A stretch of DNA of 64,000 nucleotides from Parvibaculum sp049651025 (GCF_049651025.1 NZ_JBASBH010000032.1:1-64000); one strand, 5' to 3'; shown: positions 42,169 to 51,906, counted from the stretch's first letter. Numbers and translations: made by a program. The notes: a model not told the origin generated them from the sequence alone.

Positions 42169-43167
42169 ATGCAGACACTCAGTGAAGCGAACGGCGACGC
42201 CGTTCAGGAAATCGAAGCTTCGGTCGCCAAGATCGCCGAGGCACGAGCCGCCATTAGTGAAGTCATTTACGGGCAGGAACAGGTGATCGATCAGACGCTT
42301 GTGACCGTCCTTGCGGGCGGCCACGCACTGCTTGTCGGCGTGCCAGGCCTCGCCAAGACCTTGCTGGTACACACAATGGGCGCCGTGCTGGGACTGGACG
42401 ACAAGCGCGTCCAGTTCACGCCGGACCTGATGCCTGCTGACATTCTGGGCTCGGAAGTGCTGGAGGAAAGCGAGCGCGGCTCGCGCAGCTTCCGCTTCCT
42501 CAAGGGTCCCGTTTTCTGCCAGTTGCTGATGGCCGACGAAATCAACCGCGCCTCCCCGCGCACCCAGTCCGCGCTGCTCCAGGCCATGCAGGAAAAACAG
42601 GTCACCGTGGCGGGCGTCCGCTACGAATTGCCCGCCCCCTTTCACGTGCTGGCCACGCAGAACCCGCTGGAGCAGGAGGGCACCTATCCGCTCCCCGAAG
42701 CCCAGCTCGACCGTTTTCTGACGCAGATCGACGTCAACTACCCCGATCTCGAAGCCGAGCGGCGCATGCTGCTGGCGACAACGGGCAGCGAAGAAGTGAA
42801 GGTCCGCCCGGCCATGACGGCTGAAGATCTGCGCGCCGCCCAGCGCCTTGTCCGCCGCGTGCCGGTGGGTGAAAAGGTCGTCAATGCGATCCTTGAACTC
42901 GTCCGCTCCGCCCGGCCCGAGGAAGGCGCTTCCGAGGAAGTCGAACGCCATGTTGCCTGGGGCCCCGGGCCGCGCGCCAGTCAGGCGCTGATGTTGGCAG
43001 TCCGCGCCCGCGCGCTGATGGACGGGCGCTTCTCGCCCTCGGTCGAAGACGTGAAGGCGCTTGCCGCGCCGGTGCTTCGCCACCGCATGGCGCTCAATTT
43101 CTCGGCACGTGCCGAAGGCGTCACGGTAAGCGGCGTCATCGACCGCCTCTGCCGCAACATCATCTGA
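42169..43167 (+). CDS. MoxR family AAA+ ATPase
   Basis: 332-residue MoxR ATPase. Walker A GVPGLAKT, Walker B LLMADEINR and sensor ATQNPLEQEGTYPLPEAQLDRF are clear. MoxR proteins remodel or activate VWA-domain partners. Here the partners follow: DUF58, a BatA/DUF4159 protein and a large membrane protein. Start at 42169; an upstream in-frame ATG at 42109 lacks family resemblance. Confidence 0.93.
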   Translation: MQTLSEANGDAVQEIEASVAKIAEARAAISEVIYGQEQVIDQTLVTVLAGGHALLVGVPGLAKTLLVHTMGAVLGLDDKRVQFTPDLMPADILGSEVLEESERGSRSFRFLKGPVFCQLLMADEINRASPRTQSALLQAMQEKQVTVAGVRYELPAPFHVLATQNPLEQEGTYPLPEAQLDRFLTQIDVNYPDLEAERRMLLATTGSEEVKVRPAMTAEDLRAAQRLVRRVPVGEKVVNAILELVRSARPEEGASEEVERHVAWGPGPRASQALMLAVRARALMDGRFSPSVEDVKALAAPVLRHRMALNFSARAEGVTVSGVIDRLCRNII

Positions 43168-43178
43168 ACGACAGAGCC

Positions 43179-44123
43179 ATGCGGCTTCCCTTCTCGCTTG
43201 CCGCGACCCCGACAGCGACAGGCCTGCGTGAACAGGCCGATACGCTGGCGGAAGCCTTGCCGCCTCTGGTTGCAGAGGCGGAGCGCATTGCCAATACCGT
43301 TGCGCAAGGCGTGCATGGCCGCCGCCGCACGGGCATGGGCGAAAGCTTCTGGCAGTTCCGCCGCTTCCGTGAGGGCGACACTGCCGCCTCGGTCGACTGG
43401 CGACATTCGGCACGCTCGCGCCACCTCTTCGTGCGCGAAGCTGAAGTGGAGGCCGCCGAAAGCGTATGGATATGGCGCGACGGGTCTGCGTCGATGGACT
43501 ACGCCTCCGAATTCGCGCCCCTGACCAAGAAAGACCGCGCAACCGTTCTCGCTCTGGCGCTGACATCGCTGCTCATTCAGGGCGGTGAAAGCGTTGCGGC
43601 GCTGGGCGGTGGCATGCCGCCGACCAATGGCCGCGCCGCGCATCGCCGCATGGCCCATCTGCTGCTCGACACACCGACAACAAGCGCAACCGCGACGGGG
43701 CTTGAAAGCCTGCCGCCGCCCGAACATCTGCCGCGTTATGCGCAGGTCGTGCTGATAAGCGATTTTCTCTCGCCCGCGGAAGACATCGTCGCCCGCATCA
43801 AGGGCTATGCGGCAGAAGGCATTCGCGGCCATCTCATTCAGGTGCTCGATCCGGCGGAAGAAGATCTGCCCTTTACGGGCCGCACGGAATTTGTCGGCGT
43901 CGAGGAAGATCTGCGCCTGATGATCGGCCGTGCGGAACGCCTGCGCAAAGCCTATCATGCGCGCCTCGCCCTCCACCGCGACCACATCATGGAAGCGGCG
44001 CAACGCATCAACTTCACCTTCGCCACGCATCGGACCGACCGCGCGCCGCATACGGCGCTGCTGGCGCTTTACGGCGCATTGTCCGGCGAGATCGACGCGC
44101 GCAAGCCGCGTTCGGGAGCCTGA
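43179..44123 (+). CDS. DUF58 domain-containing protein
   Basis: 314-residue protein. The DUF58 hallmark FREGDTAASVDWRHSARSRHLFVREAEVE (about 66-94) is followed by a VWA-like half (WIWRDGSASMDYAS, VVLISDFLSP). It is soluble, with no membrane segment. DUF58/MoxR/VWA genes are a standard trio of unknown shared role in envelope or metal-centre maturation. 11 bases after moxR. Confidence 0.88.
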   Translation: MRLPFSLAATPTATGLREQADTLAEALPPLVAEAERIANTVAQGVHGRRRTGMGESFWQFRRFREGDTAASVDWRHSARSRHLFVREAEVEAAESVWIWRDGSASMDYASEFAPLTKKDRATVLALALTSLLIQGGESVAALGGGMPPTNGRAAHRRMAHLLLDTPTTSATATGLESLPPPEHLPRYAQVVLISDFLSPAEDIVARIKGYAAEGIRGHLIQVLDPAEEDLPFTGRTEFVGVEEDLRLMIGRAERLRKAYHARLALHRDHIMEAAQRINFTFATHRTDRAPHTALLALYGALSGEIDARKPRSGA

Positions 44124-44126
44124 TCC

Positions 44127-46952
44127 GTGCTCCAGCTTGGCCCCCTCGCTTTCGCAACGCCCTGGATGCTTCTCGGCCTCGCCGTGCTGCCCGCCATCTG
44201 GTGGCTGCTGCAGATCAGCCCGCCGCTTCCAAAGCGCGTCCGCTTCCCCGCGATCCGCTTGCTTGTCGGCCTTGCCCGCGAAGAAGAAACGCCAGCCCAT
44301 ACGCCACTCTGGCTTTTAATCCTGCGCTCGGTGCTCGCCGCGCTGATCGTGCTGGCGCTCGCCGATCCCTTGTGGAACCCCGCGCCGACCGTTGCAGGTT
44401 CCGGCCCGCTGCTCATAGTCACCGATAATGGCTGGGCCGCCGCCACCCATTGGCGCGACCGCGCAAATGCAATGGATGCACTGATTGCAGGCGCGCGGCG
44501 CAACAATCGCCCCGTACTGGTCGTCGGCACAGCGCCCACCGCCACGGCGCCCGATCTCGATTTTGAATCCGCCGATGATGCGGCAGCCCGCGCCCGCGCT
44601 TTGCAACCGCAACCGATCGCGCCCGACCGCACCGCCCTGCTCACGCGGCTTCAGGCGGCAAAGGCACTGCCGAAATCCATACAGGTGATCTGGCTGAGCG
44701 ACGGTTTCGATTATGGCCGGGTAGCTGAATTTTCCGCGGGCCTGTCGAAGCTTGCAGGCTCCGCAAGCCTCGAAGTCGTTGAACCGCGCATCGATCAGCG
44801 CGCGCTGGCGCTTCTGCCGCCCGCATCCGAAGGCGAGGCCTTTGTTGCAACCGTTGTGCGCGCCGCAGACAGCGCCGCACAAACAGGCAGCGTTCATGCA
44901 CTGGGTATCGATGGCGGAATTCTCGGCGAAGCGCCCTTCGCCTTTGCGAGCGGCGCGGAGAAAGCCGAAGCCCGCTTCGACCTGCCGCTCGAACTCAGAA
45001 ACCGCATCACCCGGCTCAACATAGCCGATGAAACATCGGCAGCCGCGACGACGCTGATCGATGAACGCTGGCGCCGCCGCACGGTGGGGCTCGTTTCCGG
45101 CGCGCAAAGCGAAGAAGCGCAGCCCCTGCTCTCCGACCTCTATTATCTTCAGCGCGCCATAGGCCCTTACGCCGAAATCCGCACAGCATCGCGCGACCGC
45201 AAAGGCCAGAGCGAGATCGGCAACCTCCTCTCGTCGCCCCTCTCCGTTCTCGTCCTCGCCGATGTCGGCAATCTGACGGGCGTGGACCGCGAAGCGATTG
45301 CCGAATGGGTCGGCAAGGGCGGCGTATTGCTGCGTTTCGCCGGACCGAAACTAGCCGCGCAGGAAAAAACGCTGTCAGACGACGAAACAATGCCCGTGCC
45401 GCTGCGCACAGGTGGCCGTGCGCTTGGCGGCGCACTCTCCTGGACGAACCCGCAGCATCTCGCACCCTTCGATGCGGGCAGTCCGTTTGACGGCCTCGAT
45501 GTGCCCGGCGACGTCGCCGTTTCACGGCAGGTGCTGGCCGAACCGACGCTCGAACTTGGCAGCCACACATGGGCGCGCCTTCAGGACGGCACGCCGCTTG
45601 TCACCGCCGCAACGCGCGGCAAGGGCCTCCTCGTTCTCTTTCACGTGACGGCAAATAGCGACTGGTCGAACCTGCCGCTGTCCGGCCTCTTCGTTGACAT
45701 GCTGAGGCGCGTGATCGGCCTGTCGCAAGGCGTCGCCGCAAGCACGGGCGAGACAAGCGCGAGCGAAGCGACATTCTCGCCGGTGCGCACGCTGAACGGC
45801 TACGGCCAATTGAACGCGCCGCCCGCGACGGCAACACCCATATCCGTCGCGACCTTCGACAAGACGCCCATCACCCCGCGCCACCCGCCGGGGCTTTACG
45901 GGCCTGTCGACAATCCGCGCGCGCTCAATCTGGCAAAAACGGACATCAAGCTGCAACCGCTCGGCGCACTTTCAGGCGTCACGTCGCGGCATCCTTTCGC
46001 CGAGACGGCGGAGACACGCTTGCGTCCCTGGGCGCTGGCACTGGCGCTCGCCCTCATCATCGCCGACGGCATCGCCGCCCTTTATGTGACGGGGCTTTTC
46101 GATACGACGCCGATCCGCCGCCGTCGCGGCGCTAATATTCTTCCCGCAATCGCCCTCACGCTCGGCGCGCTGACGCTGATACAGGCGCCGCCCGCCCGCG
46201 CAGCCGGCAATGCCGATGCCTTCGCGCTCAAGGCATCGATCGACACGCATCTTGCCTATGTCATCACCGGCGACGCGGCGACCGATGAGATCAGCCGCGC
46301 GGGCCTTGCGGGCCTTGCAGAGGTGCTGCGCTCGCGCACCTCATTTGAGGCTGCCGACCCGATGGGCGTCGACGTGACGCGCGACGAGCTGGCTTTCTTT
46401 CCACTGCTCTATTGGCCCATGACGCCGGGGCAGGAAAATCTTTCCGCCGAAACGCTCGCCCGCATCGACACCTATATGAAAAATGGTGGCACCATCCTGT
46501 TCGACACGCGCGATCAGGATCGTTCATTCGGCACGGCAACGGGACCGGGCACGGAAACGCTCCGCCGTCTGATGGGCCGTCTCGATCTGCCGACGCTTCA
46601 GCCTGTCTCCGGCAACCATGTCCTGACGAAATCCTTCTATCTCTTGCATGAGTTTCCCGGCCGATTTGCAGGAGGGCAAGTCTGGGTCGAAAGCACCGGC
46701 ACAGGCGCCGACGCGCAAGGCGGGCGCTCCAATGACGGCGTCTCCGCCGTTGTCGTCGGATCGAACGATTACGCCGCCGCATGGGCGCGCGACGCGCAGG
46801 GCCGCCCCATGTTTCCTTGCGAGCCCGGCGGCGAAATCCAGCGCGAGATGGCTTTTCGTTTCGGCGTCAACCTCGTCATGTACGCGCTCACCGGCAACTA
46901 CAAGGCCGATCAGGTGCATGTGCCCGCTCTGCTCGAGCGGCTGGGGAATTAG
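44127..46952 (+). CDS. Large membrane protein with BatA and DUF4159 domains
   Basis: 941 residues. The N terminus has the BatA-type membrane start (PWMLLGLAVLPAIWWLLQ and LILRSVLAALIVLALADPLW), then a VWA-like periplasmic region, a second membrane stretch (about 630-690: WALALALALIIADGIAALYVTG) and a C-terminal DUF4159 domain (about 700-935) with a GATase-like fold (ELAFFPLLYWPMTP). Three bases after DUF58. It probably sits in the inner membrane with the MoxR complex. Confidence 0.85.
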   Translation: MLQLGPLAFATPWMLLGLAVLPAIWWLLQISPPLPKRVRFPAIRLLVGLAREEETPAHTPLWLLILRSVLAALIVLALADPLWNPAPTVAGSGPLLIVTDNGWAAATHWRDRANAMDALIAGARRNNRPVLVVGTAPTATAPDLDFESADDAAARARALQPQPIAPDRTALLTRLQAAKALPKSIQVIWLSDGFDYGRVAEFSAGLSKLAGSASLEVVEPRIDQRALALLPPASEGEAFVATVVRAADSAAQTGSVHALGIDGGILGEAPFAFASGAEKAEARFDLPLELRNRITRLNIADETSAAATTLIDERWRRRTVGLVSGAQSEEAQPLLSDLYYLQRAIGPYAEIRTASRDRKGQSEIGNLLSSPLSVLVLADVGNLTGVDREAIAEWVGKGGVLLRFAGPKLAAQEKTLSDDETMPVPLRTGGRALGGALSWTNPQHLAPFDAGSPFDGLDVPGDVAVSRQVLAEPTLELGSHTWARLQDGTPLVTAATRGKGLLVLFHVTANSDWSNLPLSGLFVDMLRRVIGLSQGVAASTGETSASEATFSPVRTLNGYGQLNAPPATATPISVATFDKTPITPRHPPGLYGPVDNPRALNLAKTDIKLQPLGALSGVTSRHPFAETAETRLRPWALALALALIIADGIAALYVTGLFDTTPIRRRRGANILPAIALTLGALTLIQAPPARAAGNADAFALKASIDTHLAYVITGDAATDEISRAGLAGLAEVLRSRTSFEAADPMGVDVTRDELAFFPLLYWPMTPGQENLSAETLARIDTYMKNGGTILFDTRDQDRSFGTATGPGTETLRRLMGRLDLPTLQPVSGNHVLTKSFYLLHEFPGRFAGGQVWVESTGTGADAQGGRSNDGVSAVVVGSNDYAAAWARDAQGRPMFPCEPGGEIQREMAFRFGVNLVMYALTGNYKADQVHVPALLERLGN

Positions 46953-46961
46953 GGCCGCAGC

Positions 46962-49070
46962 ATGCAACCAGCCATCTCAGCCGCAGCCTCCTGGGACATT
47001 GTCTTCGAGCCGACATTGCCGCTCGCGCTGATCGTCGTGCTCGGCCTCATCGGCGCGGCTGTCATCGCCTATTCCGCATGGCGCGGCGCGCGCGGCGCGC
47101 CATGGCGCACGGCAGCGCTCGCCGTAACGCTTGTCGCCCTGCTCAATCCGACCATGCGGCAGGAAGACCGCCAGGCCATTCCCTATGTCGCGGCAATCGT
47201 CATCGACAAAAGTCAGAGCATGGAGATCGGCAATCGCCCGAAGGAAGCGCAAGCGGCCCTCGCGCATATAGAGAAAAGCCTCAAGGGCATCTCCGGCATC
47301 GAAACCCGCATCGTCACGGTTGAAGGCGGCGCGAGCGGCACGACCGAAAACGGCGAAGGCACGAGGGCTTTCTCGGCACTCGAACAGGCGCTTGCAGACG
47401 TACCGCGCGAACGCGTTGCGGGCGCAATCATCATCACCGATGGCGAAATCCACGATGTACCGAAAAGCGCCAAGTCTCTCGGCTTCGACGCGCCTGTGCA
47501 TGGCCTCATTGTCGGTCGCAAGAACGAAAAGGACCGCCGCCTGACTGTCGTTGAAGCGCCGCGCTTCGGCATCGTCAACGAGCCGGTCAAGCTTGCCTTC
47601 CGCGTCGACGATACGGGCACCGAAGGGCCGACTGGCGTCATCGCGCCGGTGACGATTGCAATCGACGGTCAGGAAGTGATGAAGACCGACGTCGCGGTCG
47701 GCGAAGACACGCAGGTCTCGCTCTCGCTGAAGCATGGCGGCCCGAATGTGATCGAGATAGACGTCGCGCCGGGACCGGACGAGCTGACGCTTCTGAACAA
47801 TCGCGCCGTCGTTGTCGCCAACGGCATCCGCGACCGGCTGCGCGTGCTCCTCGTCTCAGGCGAACCAAATCCCGGCGAGCGCACATGGCGCAATCTTCTG
47901 AAGGCCGATCCGTCTGTCGACCTCGTTCACTTCACGATTCTGCGCCCGCCTGAGAAGCAGGACGGAACGCCGATCAACGAGCTTTCACTGATCGCCTTTC
48001 CCACGCGCGAACTTTTTGTCGACAAGCTGAACGAGTTCAACCTCATCATCTTTGACCGCTACAAGCGGCAAGGCGTGCTGCCGCTCGAATATATTTCGAA
48101 CATTGCCGAGTATGTCGAAAATGGCGGCGCGGTATTGAATGCGGCGGGCCCCGCTTTCGCCTCGCCCTTCTCGATCTATCGCACGCCTCTTGCCGCCGTT
48201 CTGCCCGCGCAACCGACTGGCGATATCACGCTTGGCGGCTTCCGCCCCCATGTGACGGAGACCGGCCACAAACATCCCGTGACGGCAGACCTGCCGGGCG
48301 GCAACACATCGCCCGAACAATGGGGCCGCTGGTTCCGCGTCATCGACAGCAAGGTCGATCGCGGCGAAGTCATCATGGATGCGCCGGGCGGAAAACCGCT
48401 CATCGTGCTCGACCGCGCAGGCAAGGGCCGCGTTGCGCAGGTCATGTCGGATCAGCTCTGGCTCTGGTCGCGCGGCTATGAAGGCGGCGGCCCGCAGGCC
48501 GAGCTTCTGCGCCGCCTCGCGCATTGGCTGATGAAGGAACCCGATCTCGAAGAGGAAAACCTCTCCGCCACGATCGACGGCACGACGCTCACGGTGAAGC
48601 GCCGCACCATGTCCGACGAAACGCCGGATGCGCAAGTGACGACGCCTTCGGGGAAAACCACGACACTCAAGCTCGAAAAATCCGCGCCGGGCCGCTTCGA
48701 AGCACGCATGAACGCAACCGAGCTCGGCCTCTATCGCGTCACACAGGGCGACCTCAACGCCGTCACGGCGGCAGGGCCGCTCAACCCGCGCGAATTCGCC
48801 GATGTGCGCGCGACGGACGCCTTGCTGAAACCCGTTACAACCGAAACGGGCGGCGGCATTTACTGGGTCGGCAAGGACGCCGCCGATACGCCGAACATCC
48901 GCACCGTACGCCCGGCTCACGATGCGGCGGGCGACGACTGGCTCGGCCTGCGCCGCAACGAGCAATATCTCGTCCGCGCCGTCCATCAGGTGCCGCTGCT
49001 CTCCGGCCCCCTCGCCCTCATCCTGATCCTCGGCACGCTGGCCCTCGCCTGGCGCCGCGAAGGCCGCTGA
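46962..49070 (+). CDS. Membrane protein with VWA and glutamine amidotransferase-like domains
   Basis: 702 residues. Two N-terminal helices (about 15-60), a VWA-like domain with YVAAIVIDKSQSMEIGN (Asp-x-Ser-x-Ser metal-site start) and GAIIITDGEIHDVPK, a region like class I glutamine amidotransferases without the catalytic Cys (RLRVLLVSGEPNPGER), and a C-terminal anchor PLALILILGTLALAWRREGR. Last gene of the MoxR set, 10 bases after the DUF4159 gene. No enzyme activity can be claimed. Confidence 0.8.
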   Translation: MQPAISAAASWDIVFEPTLPLALIVVLGLIGAAVIAYSAWRGARGAPWRTAALAVTLVALLNPTMRQEDRQAIPYVAAIVIDKSQSMEIGNRPKEAQAALAHIEKSLKGISGIETRIVTVEGGASGTTENGEGTRAFSALEQALADVPRERVAGAIIITDGEIHDVPKSAKSLGFDAPVHGLIVGRKNEKDRRLTVVEAPRFGIVNEPVKLAFRVDDTGTEGPTGVIAPVTIAIDGQEVMKTDVAVGEDTQVSLSLKHGGPNVIEIDVAPGPDELTLLNNRAVVVANGIRDRLRVLLVSGEPNPGERTWRNLLKADPSVDLVHFTILRPPEKQDGTPINELSLIAFPTRELFVDKLNEFNLIIFDRYKRQGVLPLEYISNIAEYVENGGAVLNAAGPAFASPFSIYRTPLAAVLPAQPTGDITLGGFRPHVTETGHKHPVTADLPGGNTSPEQWGRWFRVIDSKVDRGEVIMDAPGGKPLIVLDRAGKGRVAQVMSDQLWLWSRGYEGGGPQAELLRRLAHWLMKEPDLEEENLSATIDGTTLTVKRRTMSDETPDAQVTTPSGKTTTLKLEKSAPGRFEARMNATELGLYRVTQGDLNAVTAAGPLNPREFADVRATDALLKPVTTETGGGIYWVGKDAADTPNIRTVRPAHDAAGDDWLGLRRNEQYLVRAVHQVPLLSGPLALILILGTLALAWRREGR

Positions 49071-49133
49071 CGGTCCGATCCGCCATTCATGCGCCGCCTT
49101 GCCTGTCGTAAAGCCGTGGCGTATGTTCCCGAG

Positions 49134-49148
49134 TGTTATAATATCACA
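49134..49148. promoter_or_regulatory. Predicted Zur box
   Basis: TGTTATAATATCACA: 7-base arms around a central A with one mismatch, resembling the GTTATA-N-TATAAC-like operators of alphaproteobacterial Zur. It lies 16 bases before the small membrane ORF and the zinc transporter genes, where zinc-dependent repression is expected. Confidence 0.65.
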
Positions 49149-49163
49149 TTCGCAGGCCGTAAG

Positions 49164-49268
49164 ATGAAGAGCCTCACATTCATGGGCGCGAGCGCGACCC
49201 ATCGCCTCCTCATCGCGGCGGCATGCATCGTCGTTCTCTGGTTCGCCGTTTTCTGGGCGCTCGCATGA
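49164..49268 (+). CDS. Small membrane protein upstream of znuC
   Basis: 34-codon ORF with a basic start and one hydrophobic helix (HRLLIAAACIVVLWFAVFWALA). Its TGA overlaps the znuC ATG (ATGA, 49265-49268), so it is coupled to the ATPase gene and sits directly behind the Zur box. Too short for most gene finders. It may be a small accessory subunit or a coupling leader. I know no named family. Confidence 0.6.
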   Translation: MKSLTFMGASATHRLLIAAACIVVLWFAVFWALA

Positions 49269-50026
49269 GCGCCGCGCAAACCGCAGCCATTCTCATCGAA
49301 GACCTCACCGTCGCCTATGACCGGCGGCCGGCCGTCCATCATGTCAGCGGAAATTTCAAGCCGGGCAGCCTCACCGCAATCGTCGGTCCCAATGGCGCGG
49401 GCAAATCCACATTGCTGAAGGCGCTTGTCGGTCTGATGCGGCCAAGCGAAGGCCATATCGACCTCGGCGGCCTCGCCCGCAGCGACCTTGCCTATCTGCC
49501 GCAACAGGCGGAAATCGACCGCAGCTTTCCGATCACCGTTGCCGACACTGTGGCTCTGGGCCTTTGGCGCGAAATCGGCATCTGGAAAACCGTCACCGGC
49601 GAGCGCTGGCGTCGCGTTGCAAACGCGCTTGCCAAGGTCGGCCTGCAGGACTTCGCAGATCGGCCCATCGGCAATCTTTCCGCCGGGCAGTTTCAGCGCG
49701 TGCTCTTTGCGCGGCTCCTCGTGCAGGACGCATCCGTCATCCTGCTCGACGAGCCTTTCGCCGCCATCGACGAGCGCACGACCGCCGATCTCATGGAGGT
49801 GGTGCGGTACTGGCATGAAGACGGCCGCACCGTCATCGCCGTGCTGCATGACATGGCGGAAGTGCGCCGCGACTTTCCCACGACCTTGCTGATCGCCCGC
49901 GAAATGGTCGCCTGGGGCCCGACGGCAGAAGTGCTGACCGACGAGGCGCTGCGTCGCGCCCGCGCGCTGTCCGACGCATGGACGCAATCTCATTCGCAGG
50001 CCCATTCTCATGGAGCCGCAGCGTGA
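49265..50026 (+). CDS. znuC: Zinc-type ABC transporter ATP-binding protein
   Basis: 253-residue ABC ATPase. Walker A GPNGAGKST, Q-loop LPQQAEID, signature NLSAGQFQR, Walker B VILLDEP and switch His in LHDMAEV. The C-terminal tail is His-rich (QSHSQAHSH), suggesting metal contact. Start at 49265 overlaps the small ORF; the stop overlaps the permease start. Zinc rather than manganese is inferred from the Zur-like box and the binding protein. Confidence 0.9.
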   Translation: MSAAQTAAILIEDLTVAYDRRPAVHHVSGNFKPGSLTAIVGPNGAGKSTLLKALVGLMRPSEGHIDLGGLARSDLAYLPQQAEIDRSFPITVADTVALGLWREIGIWKTVTGERWRRVANALAKVGLQDFADRPIGNLSAGQFQRVLFARLLVQDASVILLDEPFAAIDERTTADLMEVVRYWHEDGRTVIAVLHDMAEVRRDFPTTLLIAREMVAWGPTAEVLTDEALRRARALSDAWTQSHSQAHSHGAAA

Positions 50027-50904
50027 TGGATATCTACCAGCTCCTCTTCGCACCTTTCGCCGATTACGGCTTCATGCGCCGCGCGCTCATCGCCTGTCTC
50101 GCGCTGGCGCTCGGCTCCGGCCCCATCGGCACATTTCTCGTCCTGCGCCGCATGAGCCTGATGGGCGACGCGATGAGCCACGCGATCCTGCCGGGCGCGG
50201 CCATAGGCTTCCTCATCGCGGGCCTTTCGCTTTGGGCCATGTCGATCGGCGGCCTCATTGTCGGCCTCACCGTCGCACTGCTCGCAGGCATCATCAGCCG
50301 CGCCACGGCGCTGCGCGAAGACGCAAGCCTTGCAGGCTTCTATCTCATCAGCCTCGCCGCCGGTGTGCTCATCGTCTCGACGCGCGGTTCCAATGTCGAT
50401 CTTCTGCACGTTCTTTTCGGCAGCATCCTCTCGGTCGATGATCAGGCGCTTCTTCTCGTCGCAGGCATAGCGACGCTGACGCTTGTGACGCTTGCCGTGA
50501 TTTATCGCCCGCTCGTTGCGGAATGTTTCGATCCCGGCTTCCTGCGCGCCGTGGCGGGACGCGGCTCGCTCTATCACGTCATTTTCCTCGTCCTCGTCGT
50601 CATCAATCTCGTCGCCGGATTTCAGGCGCTCGGCACGCTGATGGCCGTGGGACTGATGATGCTGCCCGCTGCCGCCGCGCGCTTCTGGGCCGTCGAGGTC
50701 TGGTCGCTTGCCGGCCTCTCCATCGCCATCGCCTTTGTCTCCGGCTGGGCGGGGCTCCTCATCTCCTACAATTTCGATCTGCCTTCCGGCCCCTCAATCA
50801 TCCTGACGGCTGGCGCATTTTACGCCGCCTCCATTTTGTTGGGACGCCACGGAAGCCTGCGCACACGCTATTTCCCCGGCGCGCACTTCCATACGCATCC
50901 CTAG
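50026..50904 (+). CDS. znuB: Zinc-type ABC transporter permease
   Basis: 292-residue membrane subunit of the ABC-3 (metal) family with eight or more helices and the EAA-like loop region MSLMGDAMSHAILPGAAIGF. SIILTAGAFYAASIL near the end is typical. The tail GAHFHTHP is again His-rich. ATG 50026 overlaps the znuC TGA. Partner of the following binding protein. Confidence 0.9.
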   Translation: MDIYQLLFAPFADYGFMRRALIACLALALGSGPIGTFLVLRRMSLMGDAMSHAILPGAAIGFLIAGLSLWAMSIGGLIVGLTVALLAGIISRATALREDASLAGFYLISLAAGVLIVSTRGSNVDLLHVLFGSILSVDDQALLLVAGIATLTLVTLAVIYRPLVAECFDPGFLRAVAGRGSLYHVIFLVLVVINLVAGFQALGTLMAVGLMMLPAAAARFWAVEVWSLAGLSIAIAFVSGWAGLLISYNFDLPSGPSIILTAGAFYAASILLGRHGSLRTRYFPGAHFHTHP

Positions 50905-50913
50905 AGTACTGCC

Positions 50914-51798
50914 ATGAAAAAAATCATCGGCCCTCTCGCCCTTGCCTTCACACTGCTGGCAAGCCCGGCCTTCGCAAAGCCGCTGAAGGTCGTCGCAAGT
51001 TTCAGCGTCATCGGCGATATCGTGCGTGAGATCGGCGGCGACAAGATCGCCCTCAAGGTTCTCGTCGGCCCCGATGGCGACGCGCATACATTCGAGCCCG
51101 CGCCCACGCACGCCAAAGCGCTGCACATGGCGGACCTCATCGTCGTGAACGGCCTCGGCCTTGAAAGCTGGATGGAAAAACTGATCGTCGCCTCCGGCAC
51201 ACCGGCACCCGTCGTCGTTACAAGCCTCGGCATCACACCGCGCCAGATGAATGAAGACGGCAGGATCGTCACCGATCCCCATGCCTGGCAAGACCTTCGC
51301 AACGGCATCATCTATGTGCGCAATATCGAGGCGGCACTGAAAAAGGCCGATCCCGCCGACGCGGCATTCTTTCAGGCAAAGGCCGAAGCGCTGATCGCCA
51401 GGCTGACCGCGCTCGACGCATGGACGCGCCAACAGATGAGTGCTGTGCCGGGAGAAAAGCGCAAGGTCATCACCACCCATGAGGCCTTCGGCTATTTCGC
51501 CGCCGCCTATGGCGTCACCTTCTTCGCGCCCGAAGGCTTGAGCACAGATGCCGAGCCAAGCGCCCGCGCGCTGGCTGCGCTGATCGACCAGATCAAGCGC
51601 GAGCACATCAAGGCGCTCTTCATTGAAAACATGACCGATCCGCGCCTGATGAAAATGATCTCGACGGAAACCGGCGCGGAAATGGGCGGCGAGCTTTACT
51701 CGGACGCTCTGTCCACGGCGAACGGCCCCGCCCCCACCTATCCCGCCATGTTCGAAAACAACGTCCCCAAGCTGGTCGCGGCCATGGAGAAGAACTGA
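50914..51798 (+). CDS. znuA: Zinc-type ABC transporter substrate-binding protein
   Basis: 294-residue cluster A-I binding protein. Signal peptide cleaved after about Ala21 (SPAFA-KP). Metal ligands H58 (GDAHTFEP), H123 (DPHAWQD), H189 (THEAFGYF) and an acidic residue near SDALS; the His at position three points to zinc, as manganese binders have Glu there. The long His-rich loop of classical ZnuA is absent, as in AztC-type proteins. Gene order C-B-A behind a Zur box. Confidence 0.9.
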   Translation: MKKIIGPLALAFTLLASPAFAKPLKVVASFSVIGDIVREIGGDKIALKVLVGPDGDAHTFEPAPTHAKALHMADLIVVNGLGLESWMEKLIVASGTPAPVVVTSLGITPRQMNEDGRIVTDPHAWQDLRNGIIYVRNIEAALKKADPADAAFFQAKAEALIARLTALDAWTRQQMSAVPGEKRKVITTHEAFGYFAAAYGVTFFAPEGLSTDAEPSARALAALIDQIKREHIKALFIENMTDPRLMKMISTETGAEMGGELYSDALSTANGPAPTYPAMFENNVPKLVAAMEKN

Positions 51799-51906
51799 CG
51801 CCCGCGACGACATGACACTGGCGAGCGCCGCGCCATGATGTAAAAACCTGCCTCGCGCGCCCTTGCCTGCCATCGGGCACATCCATTTCACGCCGAGCAA
51901 CGCCCC

